A DNA stretch of 64,000 nt from Alentia gelatinosa. Taxonomy: Eukaryota; Annelida; Polychaeta; Phyllodocida; Polynoidae. The translations under genes were made by a program, and so were the position numbers. The stretch spans positions 52,620,723-52,684,722 of the forward strand of contig OX465584.1 of assembly GCA_950022655.1 (NCBI GenBank), written 5' to 3'. The notes below the pieces were generated by a model. That model searched no databases. It was not told where the DNA came from and saw only the letters and a list, made by a program, of their open reading frames with translations. Of this stretch, positions 25,901-35,256 are shown piece by piece (position 1 is the stretch's first letter; each line of letters starts with the position of its first letter).

Positions 25901-28900
25901 CCACTCCCTGCAAAGTCCTGCAAAGACTAACAACACTCTGAATAAAAGATGAATGCATCCTGGCAGATGTACCACACCACTACCTGCAAAGTCCTGCAAA
26001 GACTAACAACGCTCTGAATAAAAGATGTATGCCTCCTGGCAGATGTACCACATCACTCCCTGCAAACCCCTGCAAAGACAAACAGCTCTCTAAATAAGAG
26101 ATGAATGCATCCTGGCAGATGTACCACACCACTCCCTGCAAAGTCCTGCAAAGACAAACAACGCTCTGAATAGGAGATGTATGCCTCCTGGCAGATGTGC
26201 CATGCCACTCCCTGCAAAGTCCTGCAAAGACATACAATGCTCTGAATAAGAGATGAATGCATCCTGGCAAATGCACCACACCGCTCCCTGCAAAGTCCTG
26301 CAAAGACTAACAACACTCTGAATAAGAGATGAATGCATCCTGGCAGATGTACCACGCCACTACCTGCAAAGTCCTGCAAAGACAAACAATGCTCTGAATG
26401 AGAGATGCATGCATCCTGGCAGATGTACCACACCACTCCCTGCAAAGTCCTGCAAAGACAAACAATGCTCTGAATAGGAGATGTACACCTCCTGGCAGAT
26501 GTACCACACCACTCTCTGCAAAGTCCTGCAAAGACAAACAACGCTCTGAATAGGAGATGTATGCCTCCTGGCAGATGTACCATGCCACTCCCTGCAAAGT
26601 CCTGCAAAGACTAACAACACTCTGAATAAGAGATGAATGCATCCTGGCAGATGTACCACACCACTACCTGCAAAGTCCTGCAAAGACAAACAATGCTCTG
26701 AATGAGAGATGTATGCATCCTGGCAAATGTACCACACCGCTCCCTGCAAAGACAAGCAATACTCTGAATAAGAGATGTATGCATCCTGGCAAATGTTCCA
26801 CACCACTCTCTGCATAGTCCTACAAAGTTTATGGTCATACATGAGCAGATCTATATATCATTGCCAATTCACCAAGAAATTCCTAAAAATTCAAAGCTGC
26901 GAATTTGCAATGCAGTGATAGATTCTCATACACACATCTGCTAGATTTTGAAATGTTTCTATTATGAGAATGCACCTACTTGATAAGCGACTGTTTCTGT
27001 TGCATTGTTGAACTCGAAGCTGATTCCTGCAGCAAGCCAACCCTTCTCCGACCAGGCCCAGTGGGTCACGACCGGGTAGACAAATCCTGCAAGCAATCAA
27101 ATCAGGTTCGTTTAGAAATTACCATGGTTATGGTATCTGACAGCTTTTAAGCAATGGCTAGTGGTTTACCGAGTCCCCATAAATTTTCAATGGTGAAAAT
27201 TTCAATGGTGACTTTTTATTATTCATCGTATACAAAGTACTCATTGGGAATATATTGGGACCCAGTAAACCAATATCCACGTGCCATAAACATGGTACAT
27301 GTGTATATGGAATCAATCCATGATATACGGCCTAAAAGCCATTGTATACGGAAAATAGTACCTTTTGCTATAGAGAAAAAAAATAGTTCCTATTGATATA
27401 TCTCTTTGAAATGGCAATTACTGGGTTTAATCTCTTGGAGATGATGGATAATAAATACAAAATTGTCTATTTATATGATGGATGATAAAACAAGTTATAC
27501 CTATAAACGATAACAAAATGACTTTGTGGAAACATGTAAAATTCAATCGAAGGATGGGATTCCTTTTTGCAACTGCTTGGCAGCGTTTCGGAAAGGCGTC
27601 ATTCACACTGAGAGATAGCTTGGAAGGAGGTGGCGCTACGAATCCCCGTCTAGTTGTGTGGCGGCCATCTTGGTGAAGCACCTCCGTAATGCAAAGGGAG
27701 CGTTCAATAATTATGGCCGGGGAGGGGCACAGTTCTTAGGGGGGGTGGGAGACATTTTTTGGGTATTCCAAGGGGGGGGGACTTTTTTGGGGGTATTCCA
27801 ATGGGGGGACCAACTTTTTTTTGATTGGTCGGTGTTCCAAAAACTGTGCCCCCCCGGCCATAATTAATGAACGCTCCCTAAGCTTATGGACGTTTTGGAT
27901 GTATTTCTGTATTTCTATTTGCTGTCATTATCTGACTGACTTTTTTTTATGTCAATCTCGTCGGCATTTGACATAATCCGCAGTCTCCAAGGAATTATGT
28001 TAACCTGGAGCAACGTGGAAATAGGCTGATTTCTAGCCTACCGTCAACCTCCAGTATAAATAATATAAAAAAAAATTAAAGAAATTTAAAAAAAAATCTT
28101 TTTTTAATAAATAAATAAAAATAAATAAAGCTGTGAGTGTACAGACCTGTGATGACGACGCTGTAGATGAGGTAGGCGGCGAAGTCACACCTCTCAGCCA
28201 GTGCCCCGGAGACGATGGTGGCGGCCGTGGCGGCAAAGACAAAGTGGAAGAACCACAGCGCCATCTTGCCTGCTTCAATGTCATGGTTCACGAAGGTGGT
28301 GTGACCAATGAAAGCGTTCCCATCTCCAAACGCAAATGCGTATCCAAACACCCAGTAGGCGAGCGCTCCGATGACTAAAAGAGAGCAGGTTTACACATGA
28401 TATCAATGTAGGGGGGTACCAAAATGGCTGCATATATGAAATGTTATTTTCTTTTTTAAGAATACGAATTTTTTTTATTTATTTATTTTTTTTTTTTAAA
28501 TACGAAATAGCAATCTTCTATATAAAACGGTATGGCTAGATCATGAAAACCATTACGAGCTAGTGAGATCTTAATCCACTTAATGGACAGAAACATGAAT
28601 AAATTGTATACGTGACATAATATTAATGTATATGGATAAAAACCGATCACGAAGGAGCATAATACTATACGATGATGTACATCATGCCATGTAGGCAGTA
28701 TTTTAACGTCCAATACGTTATGTTAGACTTAATTAACATTAGAAAAAAATACTCAACAATCCCCGGTAAAGTGACAATACTACGCCACGGCCGTGGTGAA
28801 GTGAATGTGAGATGACGTCATATGGATTTGCTAAGTATATTCTAATAATTCTGATATTGTGATGCTGATGTCATAGAAAGGGGTGAGATAAATTCAGAAC

Positions 28901-29955
28901 TGCACTCAAATTGTAAAATACACAATACGGTTTCGCATCGATGACGATTGCGGCACATCCGAACTTGTGGAGTATTGTCTATTTCTATGATTCTCGATGA
29001 AGTTATATGCATTCAGTGTAGCAGGTCCCCTTAACAAAGTTCTACTTTATTCTATCACCTATACTTCACCAGTACTTACAGGAGTCGAGGATATTCTTCA
29101 GTAGAATGTTGGTAGCATTCTTTGCCCTAACAGCGCCGCACTCCAGGAACGCAAACCCACACTGCATGACTGAAAATAAAAGTATTTAACCAAATTTAAC
29201 ATAACAGCGTTTGCCTTTTCTGTATGAAGCGAGAGATGAGATATGTTTCTGTCATATAAAAATTATTGATAAAAAATCACTGGGATATAAGCGAATATCC
29301 CATTCTTATTTTTAGAGACCAGGAGTACGGATTCCATTCGTTATACAAATTCTTTAAATTTTTCTTGTATTTATTGGAAAATGCCTGTATATATCATGAA
29401 TGCCTGTAGGCATTCTCGCCCCCTGTGTACATAATGCCTGTAGGCATTCTTTCCCCCTGTATAATTAATGCCTATAGGCATTTTCGCCCCCTGTGTACAT
29501 AATGCCTGTAAGCATTCTCGCCCCCTATGCAATTAATGCCTGTAGGTATTTTCGCCCCTGTGTACATAATGCCTACAGGAATTCTTTCCCCCTGTGTAAT
29601 TAATGCCTGTAGGCATTTTTGCCCCCTGTGTACATAATACCTACAGGCATTTTCGCCCTTAATGAGTTAAGGTTTCCAGGTTTATACTTATAATGAGACA
29701 TAGTGAGTGTGTCTGAAATATGCACCTCTTTCCTCGAACTCTGTCAATATTTTCGACCAAAACAACTCGGAACAGATTTCATTCAGGCACACTACCCATG
29801 TCTCCATATACTACTACAAGTGAACTATACTTACAATAAATGACCATGGCGTTTACAATGAGAAAGAACATGTTGCTGTTTGCAGTGATGGCGGCGACTT
29901 GGGACTGCATGGCGGTCAGTTGTCCCTGCATGGTGAGTAAGGCCTGGGTGTCCAT
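16872..29955 (-). CDS. AMT: AMT-family ammonium transporter (10 coding exons)
   Basis: Integral membrane channel/transporter for ammonium or ammonia (AMT/Mep branch, not Rh). Ten exons, each bounded by AG/GT, join in frame to 458 residues, close to the usual 450-500. Exon 5 begins with [13 protein letters not shown] (residues 183-195), the family signature; D183 corresponds to the ammonium-recruiting Asp and H191 to the first pore His. The second pore His is H356 in VHAGSGVWG (exon 8). [11 protein letters not shown] (exon 4) fits the conserved vestibule region, and KHGEPAYP in exon 10 is the conserved C-terminal regulatory tail. ATG is taken at 29955 (context GCCAAGATGG); it gives a 30-residue polar N-terminus before the first membrane segment. 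After exon 10 a donor at 16871 implies a short last exon that I cannot locate; reading through instead adds 33 codons to a stop near 16771. The reading frame is intact. Confidence 0.93.
17690..18470. repeat. Inverted clusters of ~20-bp repeats in AMT intron 9
   Basis: Many copies of 'ggctcaaggcgtccacagaa' occur at about 17940-18000 and 18295-18470, with the reverse orientation ('atggacgccttgagcc') at about 17711 and 17763. The array is interrupted by a separate inverted-repeat element at 18013-18284. Confidence 0.8.
18013..18284. mobile_element. MITE inserted in the intron-9 repeat array
   Basis: The ends are inverted copies over 30 bp or more: 'cctctcataagatctcacac' on the left against 'gtgtgagatcttatgagagg' on the right, continuing into 'tattctgta'/'tacagaata'. 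About 270 bp, non-coding. Similar array sequence on both sides indicates insertion into a pre-existing array. Confidence 0.75.
18509..18635 (-). CDS. AMT: AMT exon 9, last membrane segment (residues 387-428)
   Basis: Encodes [30 protein letters not shown] and [12 protein letters not shown], the final membrane helix and start of the cytoplasmic tail. Acceptor TGACAG, donor GTGAGT, phase 1 end. Confidence 0.92.
19540..19970. repeat. Cluster of the motif CCAGTCTCAGACT
   Basis: About seven full or partial copies of 'tacctccagtctcagact' lie at irregular spacing in AMT intron 8, with one in reverse orientation (about 19670) and a poly-C run of 17 at 19732-19748. CAGTCTCAGACTG is nearly self-complementary. 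Irregular spacing distinguishes it from a satellite. Confidence 0.65.
20681..21080. mobile_element. Hairpin repeat copy A (TTTATTATCC family)
   Basis: The left ~140 bp form a long hairpin (arms from 'cgatggttttgtggacaggc' and its complement) with inner blocks GCGGCCGTA and GTTGACGCGTAGTAATA. The right part is bounded by TTTATTATCCAT (about 20827) and its inverse ATGGATAATAAA (ending 21080). The arm motif GTAAACCAC recurs in the right part as GTGGTTTAC. It lies in AMT intron 8. Confidence 0.75.
21097..21191 (-). CDS. AMT: AMT exon 8, second pore His (residues 355-386)
   Basis: Encodes [21 protein letters not shown]356 is the second histidine of the pore pair. Acceptor ATTGCAG, donor GTAAGA. 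A hairpin repeat element ends only about 10 bp past this donor, so the element lies almost against a working splice site. Confidence 0.92.
21784..22050. mobile_element. Hairpin repeat copy K (GGATAA-type family)
   Basis: Arms 'gagtttatttatgtcgcg' and 'gagtgacataagtaaactc' form a hairpin of ~120 bp, followed by 'tttatcctacccc' and, at the right end, 'gggctaggataaa'. The arm motif TTATGTC recurs inside the right module as 'ctttatgtcacacc'. It lies in AMT intron 7. Confidence 0.65.
22051..22900. other. AMT intron 7 remainder, nothing recognised
   Basis: AT-rich intronic sequence with no domain-bearing frame and no clear repeat structure apart from short A/T runs. Confidence 0.4.
22922..23060 (-). 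CDS. AMT: AMT exon 7 (residues 309-354)
   Basis: Encodes [35 protein letters not shown] and [11 protein letters not shown], the conserved membrane segment and the 'DDPLDAV' loop that leads into the second pore histidine. Acceptor GACCAG, donor GTAATG, phase 1 end. Confidence 0.93.
23160..23755. repeat. ~45-bp satellite in AMT intron 6, seeded by a hairpin element
   Basis: About thirteen units of 'ggatatatctgtatgtgtttt' type followed by 'ctatggacactttgtattag'. The same 'gtgttttctatggacacttt' plus 'gtattaggtggata' string is the right end of hairpin copy B at about 31345-31383, so the satellite unit appears to derive from that mobile family. It ends about 10 bp from the exon 6 donor. Confidence 0.8.
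23764..24006 (-). CDS. AMT: AMT exon 6 (residues 228-308)
   Basis: 81 codons, phase 0. Encodes [21 protein letters not shown], then the membrane segment [19 protein letters not shown] and the loop ending [10 protein letters not shown]. Acceptor TACTTTCAG, donor GTAAGT. The open frame continues upstream past the acceptor, but the family alignment fixes the start at LAALGG. Confidence 0.94.
24088..24330 (+). mobile_element. tRNA-derived SINE, plus strand
   Basis: A box TGGCTAGGTGGT at 24094-24105 and B box GGTTCAAACGCC at about 24138-24149 have tRNA-like spacing. A ~170-bp body and an A-rich tail (caaaaaaagaagaaaaaaat) at about 24311-24330 follow. There is no acceptor-stem pairing, so it is a retroposon rather than a tRNA gene. 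It lies in AMT intron 5. Confidence 0.75.
24329..24990 (-). mobile_element. Hairpin repeat copy C, split by a SINE
   Basis: Read on the minus strand it matches copy A: hairpin arms with GACAGGCAGCCGTAAACCAC and GTTGACGCGTAGTAATAC at 24850-24990, then the 'aaacccagtaatt' and 'ttctttgctctacagca' module, then the 'tatggggac' end at 24329. A 325-bp SINE interrupts the module at 24413-24737, and part of the right end is missing. Confidence 0.75.
24413..24737 (-). mobile_element. tRNA-derived SINE, minus strand, with 12-bp duplication
   Basis: The 12-bp target duplication ACGGCATCAGAG is at 24401-24412 and 24738-24749. On the minus strand the head has an A box (TATCTCAGTGGTTAGAGC) and B box (GGTTCGAGTCC) at tRNA-like spacing, and the element ends in an (AACC)n-like tail next to 24413. 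It is inserted inside hairpin copy C, and is unrelated in tail and body to the SINE at 24088. Confidence 0.85.
24991..25600. other. AMT intron 5 remainder, nothing recognised
   Basis: A short C/T-rich stretch (about 25002-25050) is followed by AT-rich DNA. No coding domain or repeat could be named. Confidence 0.4.
25631..25765 (-). CDS. AMT: AMT exon 5, signature exon (residues 183-227)
   Basis: Exactly 45 codons, phase 0 on both sides. Begins [20 protein letters not shown] and ends KDIPGHSVP. It carries the family signature, including the first pore histidine. Its acceptor (TTTGCAG) and first 39 bases are the source or sibling of the upstream satellite, in which the sixth codon of HLLGG-type copies reads Pro instead of Leu. 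Confidence 0.95.
25766..26830 (-). repeat. 76-bp satellite made of the exon 5 splice acceptor
   Basis: About fourteen head-to-tail units fill AMT intron 4 up to exon 5. On the minus strand each unit is 37 bp of intron end ('gtttgtctttgcag') plus 39 bp matching the start of exon 5, which would read [13 protein letters not shown] or close variants. The period (checked at 25761, 25837 and 25913) is 76, not divisible by three, so successive units fall in different frames and produce long overlapping minus-strand open frames that are not genes. Confidence 0.95.
26980..27086 (-). CDS. AMT: AMT exon 4 (residues 147-182)
   Basis: Encodes [17 protein letters not shown] and the extracellular loop ending TVAYQ, just before the signature Asp. 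Acceptor TTGCAG, donor GTAGGT, phase 0 end. The following intron holds the 76-bp satellite. Confidence 0.92.
27120..27460. mobile_element. Hairpin repeat family copy D (rearranged)
   Basis: Carries 'tatggtatctgacagctttt' and 'agtggtttaccgagtcccc' in plus orientation, then the 'ttgctatagag' and 'gcaattactgggttt' module in reverse, ending 'gatggataataaa'. It looks like two halves of the family joined in opposite orientations. It lies in AMT intron 3. Confidence 0.6.
27695..27879. mobile_element. 185-bp MITE with ~27-bp inverted ends
   Basis: The left end, AGGGAGCGTTCAATAATTAT then GGCCGGG, pairs with the right end, which contains CCCGGCCATAATTAATGAAC and ends GCTCCCT. The interior is G-rich with repeated 'tttttgggggtattcca'. 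It lies in AMT intron 3. No target duplication was evident. Confidence 0.75.
28147..28374 (-). CDS. AMT: AMT exon 3 (residues 71-146)
   Basis: Encodes [19 protein letters not shown], then [21 protein letters not shown] (membrane segment 3) and the AERCDF loop. Acceptor CTTTTAG; donor GTCTGT is weaker than the others but is the only one that keeps the family alignment. Confidence 0.92.
29080..29169 (-). CDS. AMT: AMT exon 2 (residues 41-70)
   Basis: Encodes [17 protein letters not shown] and [10 protein letters not shown], matching the conserved end of membrane segment 1 and the first loop of AMT proteins. Acceptor TTTTCAG, donor GTAAGT; 90 bp, phase 1 on both sides. Confidence 0.92.
29390..29660. 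repeat. ~36-bp tandem repeat of short palindromes in AMT intron 1
   Basis: Eight units of 'aatgcctgtaggcatt' (near-perfect 16-bp palindrome) plus 'ctcgccccctgtgtacat' type spacer. Variants such as 'cctacaggcatt' keep the palindrome. Confidence 0.85.
29835..29955 (-). CDS. AMT: AMT exon 1 (residues 1-40, phase 1 end)
   Basis: Encodes [10 protein letters not shown]... through the start of membrane segment 1 ([13 protein letters not shown]). Donor GTAAGT follows at 29834. A pyrimidine-rich AG at 29999-30000 could be the acceptor of a 5' UTR exon starting at 29998. Confidence 0.85.
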
Positions 29956-29999
29956 CTTGGCGGATGTTAAGGGATGCTACCAACTCCCGTAATGCTGTC

Positions 30000-30270
30000 T
30001 GGAAAAAGATACAGGCACCATGTAACGCGTATGAAGACTGGGGAGAAACTGATCCAAATCCTGCGAACACGTAGAACGGTCGTACACACGTGTCACATTC
30101 TGGTCCGATGCGGGACCATTCTGAGACACAGGGTGTGTACAAAGGTGACCATCGTGGTCAGTTGTGAAGTGAAGTTAAACTCAAAACTGGGGGCGTTGCT
30201 ACATGTTTTGATGATCGCAGAATAGCGACATGAGGTCAAAACCGTAGCTCCAGGTTCATTTCGGATGGCA
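30000..30270 (-). other. Presumed 5' flank of the AMT gene
   Basis: The 300 bp upstream of the start codon have no coding frame of note on the minus strand. A possible 5' UTR acceptor is at 29999-30000. I see no clear TATA box; regulation cannot be read from this sequence. Confidence 0.3.
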
Positions 30271-30511
30271 TATTATCCTACCCCTAATATAAAATCCCAT
30301 AGGCTTAACATTGGGTTTCCGTATGCCACGCTGACTGGCATACAGAGATAGGTAGGATAAAATCAAAACCTGATTCGTTTTAATCTTGGCCACCGCATTC
30401 CACTCCTGAAGTTTTGGCTCCGGACTTCACTCGGCTTCGCCTCATGAAGTCACTTTGCGAAACTCCAGTTGTGGAATACGGTGGCCAAGATTAAACCTCA
30501 TCCAGTTTTAC
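30271..30511. mobile_element. Hairpin repeat copy I (GGATAA-type family)
   Basis: Begins 'ttatcctacccctaatataa', contains 'ccgtatgccac', and reaches 'ggtaggataaa' near 30358. A ~145-bp hairpin follows whose arms include 'ttaatcttggccaccgcatt' and its complement. The arm motif 'gtggaatacgg' is a one-mismatch inverse copy of the internal 'ccgtatgccac'. It is in reverse orientation to the copy at 39750. Confidence 0.7.
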
Positions 30512-30962
30512 AATAATAACTATGTTGATATCTATATTCAATTAAAAATCTAATGAACCTTTTACCTATGCCACTGAAAATGTGGTGTTGTGAAAAGTAA
30601 AGATACAATGTATAAATAATGATACCACACAACACGATCTGATATTACTGGAGCAGCACTTTTCCCACATTTCTAGGAGCAATGAACCCCAGGGTAGGGT
30701 ACTGCCAACTTATTCATGATAAAAGTCTCTATATTAAACATATGGAGCCTACAGGTCGCTACTGCCTAATATGAAGCCTCTATAGGAAATATAAAGAGCC
30801 TACAGATTGCCACTGGGTAGAACTACGTGGAGAATACGGTAGTGCAGATCAAAATTATAGTAATATTGTGTATATGGATGTTTATACATGTTTGTCATAC
30901 ACCATTGCAGGCATTGATAATACATGTGTTGTTACCTACCGCTTGTCCCTATACCCGGTACC

Positions 30963-31040
<78 letters not shown>
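30963..31040. repeat. (TA)n microsatellite, ~38 units
   Basis: Uninterrupted alternating T and A ending at the left edge of hairpin copy B, a typical insertion hot spot or slippage product. Confidence 0.95.
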
Positions 31041-31041
<1 letters not shown>

Positions 31042-31049
31042 ATATAAAT

Positions 31050-31388
31050 ACACAATATTGACTGGTTTCAGATACAAGCGGCCGTATGCTCCGAGGAGTT
31101 GACGCGTAGTAATATCCGAGTATATGCGAGGGTATAGCGGAGAGTCAATTCCGAGGAGCATACAGTCGCTTTTATCTGAAACCAGTCTATATTGTATTTA
31201 TTATCCACCTTTTCTGGACAAGTGGCATGTCAATATCAGTTTGTTTTAGTTATGCACTATTTTTCCATACGCACTATTTTTCCGTATGCGCCACCCGGAG
31301 CATACAACATATCCGTATGCGCCGGGTATGTCCATACAAACTCCCTATGTGTTTTCTATGGACACTTTGTATTAGGTGGATAATAAAT
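31050..31388. mobile_element. Hairpin repeat copy B (TTTATTATCC family)
   Basis: Same plan as copy A but with different arms: 'gactggtttcagata' pairs with 'tatctgaaaccagtc', and GTATGCTCC with GGAGCATAC. The blocks GCGGCCGTA and GTTGACGCGTAGTAATA are identical to copy A. The module starts 'tttattatccac' and ends 'tggataataaa'; inside it GGAGCATAC recurs a third time at about 31296-31305. Confidence 0.75.
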
Positions 31389-31409
31389 GCATATACGAAC
31401 CCGCATATA

Positions 31410-31890
31410 CACCAATATTGACTGGTTTAAGATACCAAAAAAAGACGTGGCGATGTGAACAACGCAAAAAAAAGAAGAAAGAATAAAGGTTTAAGATACA
31501 AACGGCAGTATGTTCAGAGAGGTCGACGCGTAGTAATATCTTAGCGAATGCGAGGGTATTGAGGAGGGTAAACTCCGAGAAGCATTCAACCGCTATTATC
31601 TTAAACCAATTGTCTCTATCAGTCAATTATGACTTATCATGTTAATCATTTTTCTTAAGGAAATTCAATTTAAATTGTATTTCCCTAAGCTACCGCCTCT
31701 CTCTTTTATCCATTGATAAGCCTTCACTGTCATAAGGGGGAATGCCAGTCAGGAGGAATACTGTATTAAGAGAAGAAGTTATCCAATATTTCCTTTTTCT
31801 TATGTAGTAATATCCAAGAGAATGCGAGGATATTGCGTTGGGTCAACTCCGAGGAGCATATGACCGCTTTTATATGAAACCAGTCAGGAT
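31410..31890. mobile_element. Degenerate hairpin copies F and G
   Basis: Copy F (31410-31620) has arms around 'aggtttaagata' and 'tatcttaaacca', with inner 'gtcgacgcgtagtaatatc'. A partial copy G (about 31801-31890) keeps only the inner and 3' arm, 'aactccgaggagcatatgac'. Both resemble copy B. Spacer sequence is otherwise unremarkable. Confidence 0.6.
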
Positions 31891-32280
31891 GAATAGGGTA
31901 TCTAAAACAAAATTGGTGTCCAATATTTCATAGAATATGGGGTGTCATTTACCCTGTACAGCGGTGAGTCCAGGTGATGGTCTATTTATAGATGGTAATC
32001 ACTAGGCCGGTGGCGGTAGTAGAATCATCAGCTGAATCCGGGAATAACGACGACGGAGACTGAGGGTTGTGGACAGAAGGTCGAGAAGTGGACTGATTTA
32101 GTGAGGAGGTGGCAGGGATACTTATAAGGTGACCGCGACACGCTCACTCACCGGTGAGTGTCAACATGCCCATTGGACCGTGACAAGCCCGGCATGCTGC
32201 CGTTCCGCTCCGGTGAACAGCCGTCCACGGCCCGAGTGAACACTGCGGGGTGTGAAGACACCACATGCGGGCTGGGACAA
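31891..32280. other. No gene recognised
   Basis: Moderately GC-rich sequence with short frames only. The right part is the first, diverged portion of the adjoining 139-bp repeat array. Confidence 0.35.
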
Positions 32281-33690
32281 TGTGACATCATGACAAACAA
32301 GTAGCTGCACTTAAAAAAAGACAGACCCCAAACATGAGAATTAGACAAATCTACACATCATGGACCTGTTTCACTAGTTTCGTGACATGTCTGTGACACC
32401 ATACAGACATTGGGGTTATCTAGTTTCATGACAACAAAAGTAGCTGCACTAAGGAAAAGACAGACCCCAAACATAAGAATTAGACAAATCTACACATCAT
32501 GGACCTGTTTCACTAGTTTCGTGACATGTCTGTGACACCATACAGACATTGGAGTTGTCTAGTTTTGTGACAACAAAAGTAGCTGCACTTAGGAAAAGAC
32601 AGACCCCAAACATAAGAATTAGACAAATCTACACATCATGGACCAGGGACCTGTTTCAGTAGTTTCGTGACATGTCTAGATGGCGTCTGTGACACCATAC
32701 GGACAGATCCCAAGATTGCAGTCAATGACACACGGAGTTTCACTCACTTCTCGTAGTAATTAAGCAATGAAACTTTAGCATGAGTAGGAGATACATATAA
32801 TCTATAATCGTTCCAAATATAAAGAAGATTGGCCACTTCGATCTTCTGATATTTGCTAGTCTTTTTCCGCTGTTGCTTGCACTGTTGGTGCCGCTGTTGA
32901 TGTCTGTCTAGGCCTAATGTCACGAGACTACTGAAACAGGTCCCTGTTACACTAGTTTCGTGACATGTCTGTGACACCATACAGACATTGGAGTTGTCTA
33001 GTTTTGTGACAATAAAAGTAGCTGCACTTAGGAAAAGACAGACCCCAAACATAAGAATTAGACAAATCTACACATCATGGACCTGTTTCACTAGTTTCGT
33101 GACATGTCTGTGACACCATACAGACATTAGGGTTGTCTAGTTTCATGACAACAAAAGTAGCTGCACTTAGGAAAAGACAGACCCCAAACATAAGAATTAG
33201 ACAAATCTACACATCATAGACCTGGGAGCTGTTTCAAACCCATAGACTTAACCCACGTTTTGAAACAGCTCCCTGTTTCACTATTTTCGTGACATGTCTG
33301 TGACACCGTACAGACATTGGCGTTGTCTAGTTTCATGACAACACAAGTAGCTGCACTTAGGAAAAGACAGACCCCAAACATAAGAATTAGACAAATCTAC
33401 ACACCATGGACCTGTTTCACTAGTTTCGTGACACCATACAGACATTGGGGTTGTCTAATTTCATGACAACAAAAGTAGCTGCACTTAGGAAAAGACAGAC
33501 CCCAAACATAAGAATTAGACAAATCTACACATCATGGACCTGTTTCACTAGTTTCGTGACAAAAGTGTTAGACAAACATGAAAAGCTGCACCAACAGTGC
33601 AAGCAAGAACGGACAAAACGAAGTCTAATGCCTAGTTCTTATGAAACCGCACACACAATCTAGACGCCATCTAGACATGTCATGAAACTA
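32281..33690. repeat. 139-bp satellite with an inverted interruption
   Basis: At least seven units contain 'aagtagctgcacttaggaaa', 'gacagaccccaaacataaga' and 'acatcatggacctgtttcac'. Anchor strings at 32301, 32440 and 32579 give a 139-bp period. The array is broken at about 32700-32940 and ends at about 33560-33690 with material in reverse orientation ('aacaggtccctg'). Confidence 0.85.
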
Positions 33691-33791
33691 GTTAAACAGG
33701 TCCCTGGTCGAGACAGTCTCAGAGGATACTAAATACAAGGAAAAAGAGTTTGCCATATATGGTCATATGCAAAGTGGTTTGGCACTTGATA

Positions 33792-34037
33792 AGGGAGCGT
33801 AAACAAACTTTGAAAGTATATCTCTTTGAAAATTGGCAAATCTACCATGTAGCCATTGCATAATATTTTATGCAGAGTAGTACAGACTTGCACATTCAAG
33901 TCTATGATCTCAGAATTTGCATCCCATTTGATGACGTACAGATGCTGTATCCTGTGATGTGGCATTAGATGCAGCGCAGCCTTGGTGAATTTTTTTTGCA
34001 CCGATATACTTCCATGATCCGTTTGTTTACACTCCCT
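33792..34037. mobile_element. 246-bp MITE with ~17-bp inverted ends
   Basis: Left end agggagcgtaaacaaac at 33792 pairs with gtttgtttacactccct at 34021-34037 (one mismatch). It is non-coding. The 'AGGGAG' terminus resembles the MITE at 27695, possibly the same superfamily. Confidence 0.7.
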
Positions 34038-35256
34038 AAAACGAAACCCTGTTTTCGTGTGTGAACTCGACCCGAAACCAAATCGACCCGTAGTTGTCAG
34101 GAGAACTCGACCCGCTTTGGAGAAATCGATTGGAGAACTCGACCCGTTTCAGCAATGCTAAGTTCCGTCGGTGGTCCCTGACAGTACATCGGTGATGGCC
34201 AATGGAAATAGGCTATTAGGAGAACACAGAAAAAAATCTACATCGTTTTTGTCGGCCAATGGAAACGGGCCTTAAGATATCAAATTATGCAGATTTCAAG
34301 TCTTTTCTTTTCATCTATTTTCATTATTAGCACATAATTCACGCAGCAGGTTGTTCTGTTTTTATTTCTCCAATGGTATATCTAAATATTCCTGTGAGCC
34401 TCAATACAAATACTAAGTGCACCCGGTAGTTAGCCGACCCATCATGATAACAATAATGATAATAATAAAAATAATGATGGACACTGTACCTACCTTGTAA
34501 AACAGTAGATATGGATTAGGGTTTAAACGAATAGGAACTCTATAATGAATCCTGTCTAGCCAGATACTATTTTGGTTTTGTGAGTGTACCCTACTTTATT
34601 GCAGCATTGATTGTGAACTTAACTTGATATTTGTCAAGATGGGAAATGTTAATGGTTAAGGCCGAGACGTGGATTGCCTGTAATAAGAAGTATGTAATAT
34701 AATCTTCAAAGTGGAACCGTAAAAGTATCAGGGATGGCTAATGTGAAGAAAATCAGCTCGACATGTAAGAGCTGACACATCGCGGCCACTTTATTTTGAT
34801 GCATAAATCCACAAACTGTCATACGCTACAAAGACCTTGTATACTGGAGTATCAAATAAAGAAATTAAAAAAAAAAAAAAAAAAAAGATAAGCAGACGAA
34901 TTTTCAAGAAATAGAAAATAAATCATACTTCACCTATAATTTGCTATAAGAATAGGTCATAATGAACCAGTTCGAACTGGTAATTAGGCTAAGATTGATT
35001 GTTTTACGAGTTATAATTCATTTAATATACAATGAACTAGTTAGAACTGGTAATTAGGCTAAGATTGATTGTTTTATGAGTTATAATTCATTTAATTGAC
35101 GGGTTATTACCTGCAAATCTTAAATATCCGCCATGACTTGGTTTCTACATGATGTCCGCCCACTTTCTTTACCATAATGGTCTTCTTCTCGTATTGTGCG
35201 GTTATCACATTGTTTTGTTTTGATTACAACAATCACAGGACGCGGTTTTCTCATAT
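34038..35256. other. No gene recognised
   Basis: Contains a decayed relative of the 4.8-kb MITE (about 34160-34276), an A-run (34866-34886) and a direct repeat 'gaactRgttMgaactggtaa' with 'ttaggctaagattgattgtt' at about 34964 and 35032. No coding evidence. Confidence 0.4.

Noticed and set aside
25595..26842. Overlapping minus-strand open frames up to 184 codons repeating '[14 protein letters not shown]'-like words
   Set aside because: They are the 76-bp satellite read in three frames. Only 25631-25765 is a real exon.
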